A DNA stretch of 64,000 nucleotides from Methylibium sp. Lineage in GTDB: Bacteria > Pseudomonadota > Gammaproteobacteria > Burkholderiales > Burkholderiaceae_C. This document shows, one piece after another, positions 56,580 through 64,000 of this stretch. The notes beneath the pieces were generated by a model. It searched no databases. It was given only the letters and a program-made list of their open reading frames with translations, and was not told where the DNA came from. The translations under genes and the position numbers were made by a program. Location: NCBI GenBank assembly GCA_013824165.1, contig PNNH01000031.1, positions 1 through 64,000 on the forward strand, written 5' to 3'. Position 1 is the stretch's first letter. Each line of letters opens with the position of its first letter.

Positions 56580-57278
56580 ATGATGAAGAAACTCTCACTC
56601 CTCAAGCGCGGCCGGCACATGGTCAGGCGAGTGCAGCGCGGTGTCTCCTTGCTGTTCTCGCTGATGGGACTGGTCGTGCTCACACTCGGCGCCGTGGCCT
56701 TGCTGCGCTCGGTGGACAGCAGCCTGCTGGTACTGGGCAATCTGGGTTTCAAGCAGGATACCCTGGCCGCCAGTTCGGCCGGCACGGAGGCTGCCATTGC
56801 CTGGCTGGCGGCAACACCGGTGACCACGCTGGAGATGGATCAGCAGGCGCGATCCTATTCCTCCGTGGCGATTCCGGCGCTGGAGGCGGCCGGCCCGCGG
56901 CCCGATGCCTTGCCTGGCACGCCGGCCGTGCTGATTGACTGGGCTGGCAATGGCTGCAATGTGCCGGGGCTCAACGGCCGTGCCATCGCGAACTGCCTGC
57001 TCGCACCGGTTGAGCTGCAGGTGGGTGCAGGCAATCGCGTCAAGTACTTCATCACACGCTTGTGTTCCGCCACAGGCCCGGCCAACGCGGCTGGCAACAA
57101 CTGCATTGTGCCGGTGGTGGGTGCATCAACTGGCACCTCCACGCAGCGGGGCGAAGTCAAGCAAGGCCAGCATGTGCGGCCAACAGCCATCGCTGCTGGC
57201 ACCTATTACCGCATCATCACACGCACAGAAGGGGCGAGGGGCACGGTGAGCTTCACCGAGACCTTGGTCCACTTCTGA
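56580..57278 (+). CDS. pilX: Minor pilin PilX
   Basis: Minor pilin expected to join PilY1 to the priming complex. The leader, rich in Lys and Arg, ends in QRG, followed by VSLLFSLMGLVVLTLGAVALLRSVD. As in other PilX proteins the usual Glu5 is absent. NLGFKQDTLAASSAGTEAAI is the conserved segment after the helix. The C-terminal part has YYRIITRTEGARGTVSFTET, matching PilX. The ATG at 56580 gives 232 residues. Confidence 0.9.
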   Translation: MMKKLSLLKRGRHMVRRVQRGVSLLFSLMGLVVLTLGAVALLRSVDSSLLVLGNLGFKQDTLAASSAGTEAAIAWLAATPVTTLEMDQQARSYSSVAIPALEAAGPRPDALPGTPAVLIDWAGNGCNVPGLNGRAIANCLLAPVELQVGAGNRVKYFITRLCSATGPANAAGNNCIVPVVGASTGTSTQRGEVKQGQHVRPTAIAAGTYYRIITRTEGARGTVSFTETLVHF

Positions 57279-57315
57279 TGCGTCTGCCATCCATGCAAGC
57301 GCAGTGAGGCTACTC

Positions 57316-60300
57316 ATGAACGGTTCCATGTTCTTCCGAAACTTCGCCCGCATTGCCGGCTTGTCCTCGCTGGCCCTGGCATCAATGAGCCTGACAGCGC
57401 AGACCGACATCGCCACAGCGCCGCTGTTCACGACGTCGACCACCAACGTCAAGCCCAATGTGCTGTTCATCCTCGACGACTCGGGCAGTATGGCCTGGGA
57501 CTACATGCCCGACGATGGCAGGTTCGGCACCAGCGGCTACAACCACAAGTACGGCCGCCGGGCTTCGCAATGCAATGGCCTGGCATTCAACCCGGATGAT
57601 TCCAAGGCACCCTACAAGCTTCCGGTTGATGCGGCAGGCGCCGACCTGGCTGCCGGGAACACAGACTTCCTGAACGGCACCTACACGACCGGAATCAACG
57701 GCCTCGCAAGCGGTGACCCGGCGGTGACTCGCAATCAGCGCAACGTGACTTCACCGGCATCACTCAGCGTGGCGAACAGTGGCACGCTGACCTTGACAGT
57801 CAGCGGCGCGGCGTCTACTTCGTATTTCGTGGGCATGGTGGTCACTGTGTTCGGCGACATGGCAGGCCGGTACATGATCGGCAAGGTGGCCAGCTGGAGC
57901 TCGGCCACCGGCGCCATGACGGTCAATGTCGCCATGGGCGTGGGCAGCGGCAGCTTTTCGACGCTGCGGATCGGTGACGGCTCGGCGATCGACAACGTTT
58001 ACTACACCTACAGCGGCACACAGACACCGCTGGATTTCAGGTATCCATCAAACAGCCTGGACACCAGCTCGACCTTCTACAAGGAGTGCAACAGCTCCCT
58101 CAACGCGGACCCCGGCAAGTCGGTATTCACCGCCAACATCGTGACGCCGGGATCGGCGATGGCGCAGCGCTATGCGAACTGGTATCGCTACTACAGCACG
58201 CGCATGGAGATGATGAAGACCAGCATGAGCCATGCCTTCAAGGACATGGACGACAAGTTCCGCATCGGGTTCAACACCATCAACGAGAACACCGGTGGCA
58301 TCCTGAACGTGGCGGACTTCAACGCTACGCAGAAATCGAGCTTCTATTCGCGCTTCAATGGCGCCGATCCCAACAACAGCACGCCGCTACGCGCAGCCCT
58401 ATCCAAGGCGGGCCGCTACTACGCGAAGAAGGTGTCTGGTCAGACCTACGACCCAGTGCAGTACTCCTGCCAGAAGAACTTCACCATTCTGTCGACGGAC
58501 GGCTACTGGAACGGATCGGCGGGCTACAAGCTGGACGGTACCGCGGTTGGCCAGCAGGATGGCGGCGGCACGGCGCGGCCGATGTATGACGGCGGCAACG
58601 AGGTCACCAAGACCATCGAGACCTGGAATGTCACGGGTACCTCGACCAAGACCACGGTCACGCCTTACACGCGCACTGACACGGTCACTACGACGACTTA
58701 CACGCCGTCGGCCGGGCAGTCGTACAAGACCTATGCCGTGGGCCCGCTAAGCGTTTCGAGGAACAACTCGGACGTTGACATTGACAACTGCAACTTGTCG
58801 GCAGGCAAGTACACCTGCCGCGTAACGGTGAAGACTTCATCGAATCATGGCTTCTCGGGTGGAGAAACGGTGTCGGTATCAGGCGCGACGCCTTCGATCT
58901 ACAACGGCAGCTACACGATCACCCGCAAGGACAACGACGAGTATTACTACACCCTGAGTGGGATGAGCGCGATTCCGAGTGAGCCAACCTCGGGCAATCG
59001 CGGTACCTCCTTATACGCGCCGAGCGGCTGTCCCGCTGGACAGGGGCAGGTTTCGGAGCAACTGATGACGCGTGATCAACGTGACATCACAAAAAGCGGC
59101 ACCAGCACGCTCAACAGTTGGTCAACGACCCTGGTGCAGAGCGTCACTACGGTCACGCCCTACACGCGCACCATCACCTATGTCGACGGTGTTCTGAGCT
59201 CCGACGTGACGGCTGCCGGAACGCCCAACGTGACGACTTCAGCGGGCAGCACGTCGACCAGCGCCACCACCACCACTACCACCCCATTCAGCACACCGTC
59301 CGGCTCGGACTTCACCCCCTGGGTGGCTTCGGGTGCACCGGTTGTGCAAGGTTGTGCGGCTACGAAGCCGGCTGATACGGCTATCGTCGCTGCTGCTGCC
59401 ACAACTTCGACGGTGAGCGTCGGCCCGGTTTCGGCATCTGGCACGAACACGGCGGGCACCGCCAGCATCAGCAACAGCACGCCCTCGGAGACGGTGGGCA
59501 CAAAGACGGTGTCGACCACCACCACGGTGGGCGGCTCGCTCGACAGCCTGTCTGACGTGGCGATGTACTACTACCAGACCGACCTGCGCAACAGTTCGCT
59601 CAGCAATTGCACCGGTGCCCTCGGCAAGTCGGTGTGCGAGAACGATGTGAAGGCGCTGGGCAAGGACACCGCCAACTGGCAGCACATGACCACCTTCACG
59701 CTCAGCCTGGGCATGAACGGGACGTTCAAGTATGACCCTGCGTATGAGACTCAGGCGACGGGCGACTTCGCCGACCTGGTCAATGGCAACAAGAACTGGC
59801 CTGTGCCGAGCAGCGATGGCGGGGCTGTAAACATCGATGACCTGTGGCACGCGGCGGTCAACGGGCGCGGACGCTATTTCAGTGCGAGTGACCCGACTAC
59901 GCTCGCGTCCAGTTTGGCCGCTGCGCTGAATTCCATCAAAGCGGTGGTCGGCACTTCATCAGCTGCTGCGACCAGCACGCTGCAACCTGTTGAAGGCGAT
60001 AACGGCGTCTACATCGCCCAGTTCAAGTCGTCTGAATGGACCGGCGACCTGAAGGCCTACAAGATCAACACCACGACGGGCGAGGTGGAGACGTCGAAGC
60101 TGGATGGTTCTGGCAATCGGGTTGACACGGCGGACTGGTCGGCAGGCGAGAAGTTGACGACCTCGACAGTTCGTACGATCTATCACTTCCGTCCGTCTGG
60201 TGGTGGCAATGGCGGGAGCCTCGAGCCCTTTGTCTATGCCACGATGAATGCGACAGAGAAGGCCATGTTCGACAATGCCTGCTCGAAGTCGCCGACGCTG

Positions 60301-61791
60301 ACCCAGTGCGCGGGGTTGACAGGCACCGCACTCGCGGATGTCAACTCCGGCGCCAATATGGTGAGCTTCCTGCGCGGCCAGCCCCAGCCGCAGTACCGGA
60401 CGCGCGCTCGGGTGTTGGGTGACATCGTGAACTCGTCGCCGGTCTATGTCGGCAAGCCGAGCTTCCAATATGTAGAGAACGGCTATGCCAGTTTCAAGGC
60501 AGCACGCGCAAGCCGGGCTCCGACGCTCTATGTAGGTGCCAACGACGGCATGCTGCATGCGTTCAACGCGTCTGATGGTACTGAGCGCTGGGCCTACGTA
60601 CCCCGTGCTGTGATGGGCAAGCTCTATCGCTTGGCCGATAGCTTCTACGAGTCCAAGCACTTCTACACGGTGGACGCCACGCCAGTGGTTGGCGACATCT
60701 ACATGGGCGGCAGTTGGCGCACCATCCTTGTCGGGGGGTTGAATGCCGGTGGCAATGCCTATTTCGCCCTCGACATTACAGACCCCAACAATCCGCAAGC
60801 CCTGTGGGAGTTCTCGAACGCCAATCTTGGACTGAGTTATGGCAATCCGATCATCACGAAGCGCAAGGATGGCACTTGGGTCGTTGTCTTAAGCTCCGGC
60901 CACAACAATGCAGATGGGCAAGGCCACCTGTTCGTCGTGAATGCCTTGACTGGTGCATTGTTGAAGGACATCAGCACGGGGGTGGGCTCTGCTGGCAGTC
61001 CAAGCGGTATGTCGAAACTCAATGCCTGGGTGGACTCCGATGCGGACAACCTGGCGACTCGCTTCTATGCGGGCGACCTGGAAGGGAATATCTGGCGCTT
61101 CGACATCGACGGCAATCTCGAGCCCAAAGAGCAAGCCTTCAAGCTGGCGCAGCTCTTGGTGGCGGGTGTCCCTCAACCGATCACGACGCAGTTGCAGCTG
61201 GCCGAAATCGAGGCCAATGGAAGCCGACATGCGGTCGTCTACGCAGGCACCGGACGATACCTGGGTACCAGCGACGTGACCAGTACGGCGGTGCAGAGCA
61301 TTTATGCCATCAAGGACTCACTGAGCGCGACAGGGCTGGGCGATGTGCGGGCCGGCGGCACGCTGGTGAAGCAGACCTTGGCAACGGTGGGTGGTGTCCG
61401 CAAGATCGATCCGCCTGCGCCGGTGGATTGGTCGGTCAACAATGGCTGGTACGTCGATCTCGTCTCGGAGCGCGAGCGGATCAACGTGGACATGCAGATC
61501 TCCTTCAATACGCTGACGGCTGCTGGCAATGTGCCCGGCAACTCCGCAACGGATTGCGAAGCGGGCAGCAGCGGGACGGCGTGGCTCTATCAGTTGGACA
61601 TCGTGACCGGCAAGGCTGCGTCCAAGGCCATCGATTCGATGGTGGCCGGCTTGAGTACGGTCCAGCTGGGCAAGGGGCCGGTGACTATCGTGACCAAGGT
61701 TGACGCGGGCAACGAGTCGGTGCCTCAGAGTGCTGCTTTGGCACAGCCCGGCACGGCCCGTCGCAGCTCCTGGCGCGAGCTGATCGACTGA
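57316..61791 (+). CDS. pilY1: Type IV pilus tip adhesin/assembly factor PilY1
   Basis: Large exported protein at the pilus tip that supports assembly, adhesion and surface sensing. After a signal peptide (about 1-30) comes a von Willebrand A-like region with the MIDAS motif DDSGSM (54-59). Threonine-rich repetitive stretches with two copies of VTPYTRT lie in the middle. The C-terminal PilC-type beta-propeller starts near residue 1010 with GDIVNSSPVYVGKP and LYVGANDGMLHAFN. The calcium loop is D1240, D1242 and D1244 before FYAGDLEGNIWRFD. The ATG at 57316 gives 1491 residues; a GTG at 57304 was set aside. Confidence 0.95.
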   Translation: MNGSMFFRNFARIAGLSSLALASMSLTAQTDIATAPLFTTSTTNVKPNVLFILDDSGSMAWDYMPDDGRFGTSGYNHKYGRRASQCNGLAFNPDDSKAPYKLPVDAAGADLAAGNTDFLNGTYTTGINGLASGDPAVTRNQRNVTSPASLSVANSGTLTLTVSGAASTSYFVGMVVTVFGDMAGRYMIGKVASWSSATGAMTVNVAMGVGSGSFSTLRIGDGSAIDNVYYTYSGTQTPLDFRYPSNSLDTSSTFYKECNSSLNADPGKSVFTANIVTPGSAMAQRYANWYRYYSTRMEMMKTSMSHAFKDMDDKFRIGFNTINENTGGILNVADFNATQKSSFYSRFNGADPNNSTPLRAALSKAGRYYAKKVSGQTYDPVQYSCQKNFTILSTDGYWNGSAGYKLDGTAVGQQDGGGTARPMYDGGNEVTKTIETWNVTGTSTKTTVTPYTRTDTVTTTTYTPSAGQSYKTYAVGPLSVSRNNSDVDIDNCNLSAGKYTCRVTVKTSSNHGFSGGETVSVSGATPSIYNGSYTITRKDNDEYYYTLSGMSAIPSEPTSGNRGTSLYAPSGCPAGQGQVSEQLMTRDQRDITKSGTSTLNSWSTTLVQSVTTVTPYTRTITYVDGVLSSDVTAAGTPNVTTSAGSTSTSATTTTTTPFSTPSGSDFTPWVASGAPVVQGCAATKPADTAIVAAAATTSTVSVGPVSASGTNTAGTASISNSTPSETVGTKTVSTTTTVGGSLDSLSDVAMYYYQTDLRNSSLSNCTGALGKSVCENDVKALGKDTANWQHMTTFTLSLGMNGTFKYDPAYETQATGDFADLVNGNKNWPVPSSDGGAVNIDDLWHAAVNGRGRYFSASDPTTLASSLAAALNSIKAVVGTSSAAATSTLQPVEGDNGVYIAQFKSSEWTGDLKAYKINTTTGEVETSKLDGSGNRVDTADWSAGEKLTTSTVRTIYHFRPSGGGNGGSLEPFVYATMNATEKAMFDNACSKSPTLTQCAGLTGTALADVNSGANMVSFLRGQPQPQYRTRARVLGDIVNSSPVYVGKPSFQYVENGYASFKAARASRAPTLYVGANDGMLHAFNASDGTERWAYVPRAVMGKLYRLADSFYESKHFYTVDATPVVGDIYMGGSWRTILVGGLNAGGNAYFALDITDPNNPQALWEFSNANLGLSYGNPIITKRKDGTWVVVLSSGHNNADGQGHLFVVNALTGALLKDISTGVGSAGSPSGMSKLNAWVDSDADNLATRFYAGDLEGNIWRFDIDGNLEPKEQAFKLAQLLVAGVPQPITTQLQLAEIEANGSRHAVVYAGTGRYLGTSDVTSTAVQSIYAIKDSLSATGLGDVRAGGTLVKQTLATVGGVRKIDPPAPVDWSVNNGWYVDLVSERERINVDMQISFNTLTAAGNVPGNSATDCEAGSSGTAWLYQLDIVTGKAASKAIDSMVAGLSTVQLGKGPVTIVTKVDAGNESVPQSAALAQPGTARRSSWRELID

Positions 61792-61795
61792 CGGA

Positions 61796-62485
61796 GTGGC
61801 GAGAGTCTTGCGGCGCGGCCTGCAGGCGTGCATCGGGGCGTCGGTGCTGATGCACGCCGCCCTGGCGGCGTGGTGGGCTCAGCCTGGGGCAGGTTCGGGG
61901 CCTGCGCCGCATCGGCCGGCTCCGGCAGCATCGGTGATCGAGCTGCGTGTTGCGTCACTGGAGTCGGCGCCACCAGGCCGCGTATCGGCGGCTGCGGTTG
62001 CGGCTTCCGCACCGGCGGTGTCCGCAAGGCTGTTCGCATCGGCCATCTCCACTGAGGTCGAGGCAATGCCTGATGCTGTGCCGGCTCTAGTGCGTCCGGC
62101 GCTGGAGCCGCTTGCCTCCTTGGCACCAGCGCTGAACGTGGATGCCGGGTTTGAAGAGCAGAGCTACTTGCCGCGGCCACGGCTGACCGTGCCACCTGCT
62201 TTGCAAGGCTCGGTTTTGTTGAGTTGGCCGCTGCACGATGCCCCGCCAGCCGGCCGCTATGCGGGGGTGCTGAGCCTCTTCATCGACGAATTTGGCGTTG
62301 TACAGCGCGTCCGTCTGGAAGACGGCGAACTGCCCGCCTCCCTGCAGGAGCAGGCGCGCGCCGTCTTTCTCGGGGCTCAATTCTCACCCGGGCAATTGCA
62401 GGGGCAGGTGGTGAAGTCGCGCATCCGCGTCGAGGTCAGCTTCGAGGCTGATCCGCGTGTACAGCGCAAGGGCGTCGGGCCTTGA
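61796..62485 (+). CDS. TonB-like C-terminal-domain protein at the end of the pilus operon
   Basis: Predicted inner-membrane protein with one N-terminal helix (about 8-28) and a Pro/Ala-rich periplasmic spacer. A C-terminal domain resembles energy-transducer TonB in YAGVLSLFIDEFGVVQRVRLEDGELPASL, noted here as a region at about residues 155-185. The PF-type TonB box partner and ExbBD genes are absent. Translation probably starts at the GTG at 61796, four bases after pilY1; a TTG at 61808 is possible. Length 229 residues. The function is unknown. Its closeness to pilY1 suggests co-expression. Confidence 0.65.
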   Translation: MARVLRRGLQACIGASVLMHAALAAWWAQPGAGSGPAPHRPAPAASVIELRVASLESAPPGRVSAAAVAASAPAVSARLFASAISTEVEAMPDAVPALVRPALEPLASLAPALNVDAGFEEQSYLPRPRLTVPPALQGSVLLSWPLHDAPPAGRYAGVLSLFIDEFGVVQRVRLEDGELPASLQEQARAVFLGAQFSPGQLQGQVVKSRIRVEVSFEADPRVQRKGVGP

Positions 62486-62569
62486 AGTGTGCCTCCAGCC
62501 GTTTCTCGGTGTTTCCCCTATGATGTCGCCTTTCCGATCTCGGGCGCCACGCCCTGCGCAACAAGGCTC

Positions 62570-63406
62570 ATGGCCCCCTATTCGCCCCAGTCATCTTCAA
62601 CGGACAGCCCCCTGATCGAGTTGCGCGACGTCAGCTGCGGCTACGGCGATCGCGTCATCCTTGAGCATGTGAATCTGCAGGTGCCGCGCGGCAAGGTGCT
62701 GGCTCTGATCGGCACCTCCGGCGGCGGCAAGACCACGGTGCTGCGCCTGCTGGGGCGTCAGATCCGGCCTATTTCCGGCCAAGTGTTGTTCGACGGCCAG
62801 GACCTGAGCTCGCTCAACAGCGATCAGCTGTATGCCGTGCGGCGTCGCATGGGCATGCTGTTCCAGTTCGGTGCGCTGTTCACCGACCTGTCAGTGTTCG
62901 AGAACGTGGCCTTCCCCTTGCGCGAGCACACCAAGTTGCCCGAGGTCATGATCCGTGACCTGGTGCTGATGAAACTCAATGCGGTGGGGCTGCGCGGCGC
63001 GCGCGACCTGATGCCCTCAGAGATTTCCGGCGGTATGGCGCGGCGTGTGGCCTTGGCACGCGCGATTGCGCTGGATCCCGACCTGGTGCTTTACGACGAG
63101 CCCTTCGCCGGGCTGGATCCGATATCGCTCGGCGTTGCTGCACGCCTGATCCGAGACCTCAACGATGCACTCGGCCTGACCAGCATCATCGTGTCCCACG
63201 ATTTGCACGAGACCTTCGCGATTGCCGATCAGGTGGCAATGATTGCCAATGGCCGCGTGGTGGCGCAGGGCACGCCCGAGGAATTGCGGCACAGCGACGA
63301 TCCGCTGGTGCAGCAGTTTGTCGGCGCACAGGCCGACGGCCCGGTGCATTTCCACCAGCCGGCCCTGCCGGTGGGGCGTGATTTCGGCATGGAGCAGGGC
63401 GCATGA
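62570..63406 (+). CDS. mlaF: Phospholipid-trafficking ABC ATPase MlaF
   Basis: Cytoplasmic ATPase of the Mla system, which keeps outer-membrane lipid asymmetry by moving phospholipids between membranes. Walker A is GTSGGGKTT, the Q-loop region is MGMLFQFGALFTDLSVFENV, which is diagnostic for MlaF, the signature is ISGGMARRVALARAI and Walker B is LVLYDEPFAGLDP. The ATG at 62570 gives 278 residues; a longer frame upstream was rejected. It overlaps mlaE by four bases. Confidence 0.96.
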   Translation: MAPYSPQSSSTDSPLIELRDVSCGYGDRVILEHVNLQVPRGKVLALIGTSGGGKTTVLRLLGRQIRPISGQVLFDGQDLSSLNSDQLYAVRRRMGMLFQFGALFTDLSVFENVAFPLREHTKLPEVMIRDLVLMKLNAVGLRGARDLMPSEISGGMARRVALARAIALDPDLVLYDEPFAGLDPISLGVAARLIRDLNDALGLTSIIVSHDLHETFAIADQVAMIANGRVVAQGTPEELRHSDDPLVQQFVGAQADGPVHFHQPALPVGRDFGMEQGA

Positions 63407-64000
63407 AGCTGATTCCGGCACGCATCGGGCGTGGTCTGCGCATGCGCCTGGCTGACATCGGCTGGGCTGCACGCTTATTCCTGCAACTGCTCAAGCGCAG
63501 CCCGCAGGCGCTGATGCGTTTCGGGCTGGTGCGCGAGCAGATCTTTTTTCTGGGCAACCACTCGCTGTCCATCATCAGCGTGTCGGGCTTATTCGTCGGC
63601 TTTGTGCTGGCGCTGCAGGGCTATTACACGCTGCAACGCTATGGCTCGTCGGAGGCCGTGGGCCTGCTGGTGGCCTTGAGCTTGGTGCGGGAGCTGGGGC
63701 CGGTGGTTGCCGCGCTCTTGTTTGCCGGGCGGGCGGGGACTTCGCTGACCGCCGAGATCGGCCTGATGAAGGCAGGCGAGCAGCTGACCGCGATGGAGAT
63801 GATGGCGGTCGACCCGGTGACCCGGGTGCTGGCGCCGCGTTTCTGGGGGGGTGTGATTGCGATGCCGCTGCTGGCAGCGGTGTTCTCGGCTGTGGGCGTG
63901 ATCGGCGGCTGGCTGGTGGCCGTGCAACTGATCGGCATCGACGAGGGTGCCTTCTGGTCGCAGATGCAAGGTGGGGTGGACGTGTTCGCCGATGTCGGCA
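63403..64000 (+). CDS. mlaE: Phospholipid-trafficking ABC permease MlaE (partial, cut by window end)
   Basis: Inner-membrane permease of the Mla system and partner of MlaF. The frame is open from the ATG at 63403 to the window edge, so about 199 residues are seen. LVREQIFFLGNHSLSIISVSG begins the family core, followed by SLVRELGPVVAALLFAGRAGTSLTAEIG and EQLTAMEMMAVDP, both strongly conserved in MlaE. At least three hydrophobic helices are visible. The ATG overlaps the mlaF stop (ATGA). Confidence 0.95.
   Translation, partial: MKLIPARIGRGLRMRLADIGWAARLFLQLLKRSPQALMRFGLVREQIFFLGNHSLSIISVSGLFVGFVLALQGYYTLQRYGSSEAVGLLVALSLVRELGPVVAALLFAGRAGTSLTAEIGLMKAGEQLTAMEMMAVDPVTRVLAPRFWGGVIAMPLLAAVFSAVGVIGGWLVAVQLIGIDEGAFWSQMQGGVDVFADVG

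Overview
The window is high-GC DNA with dense genes on both strands. It looks like a chromosomal segment of a betaproteobacterium of order Burkholderiales, most likely the Rubrivivax/Leptothrix/Roseateles side. That placement is an inference from the Burkholderiales-type porins, the erpA-anmK and pilMNOPQ-aroKB-dgt neighbourhoods, a Coq7-type ubiquinone hydroxylase and the gltBD pair. No rRNA, tRNA, CRISPR array, prophage or plasmid function was seen. The only mobile element is a REP-associated (IS200-like) tyrosine transposase.

Layout. 1-4.2 kb: the tail of erpA, then anmK and an M23 murein peptidase (minus strand), divergent from tyrS. 4.2-8.5 kb: a large periplasmic tricorn-like S41 protease and a 5'-nucleotidase. 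8.7-19.7 kb: a nearly complete type II secretion locus, gspG-H-I-J-K-L-M-N-D-E-F on the minus strand with gspC divergent; no prepilin peptidase (gspO) is present. 19.7-24 kb: a divergent CobT-like protein, ilvA, a candidate independent small RNA, an OsmC-family protein and coq7. 24.2-26.6 kb: two tandem general porins, each with its own terminator. 26.7-33 kb: a DUF3047 lipoprotein, then a peptide-type ABC importer (two permeases, two ATPases) with an M20 amidohydrolase inside the operon and no binding protein.

33-36 kb: lptM and cyaY head to head, then mrcA (PBP1A). 36.2-46.4 kb: divergent from mrcA, pilMNOPQ, a large Ig-like lipoprotein, aroK, aroB and a dGTPase-like gene, mostly overlapping or tightly spaced. 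46.4-47.2 kb: the transposase element, whose right end carries a promoter-like sequence pointing at gltB. 47.3-53.6 kb: gltB and gltD (glutamate synthase). 53.8-62.5 kb: a type IV pilus minor-pilin operon (pilE-like, fimT, pilV, pilW, pilX, pilY1) ending in a TonB-like protein. 62.6-64 kb: mlaF and the start of mlaE, which is cut by the window edge.

Taken together the window is rich in envelope functions: murein synthesis and recycling, type II secretion, type IV pilus assembly and priming, porins, and lipid asymmetry. Biosynthesis genes (shikimate, isoleucine, glutamate, ubiquinone) lie between them. The least expected items are the candidate small RNA upstream of ilvA, a CobT homologue with altered active-site motifs, the Ig-like lipoprotein translationally coupled to aroK, and the transposase end in front of gltBD.
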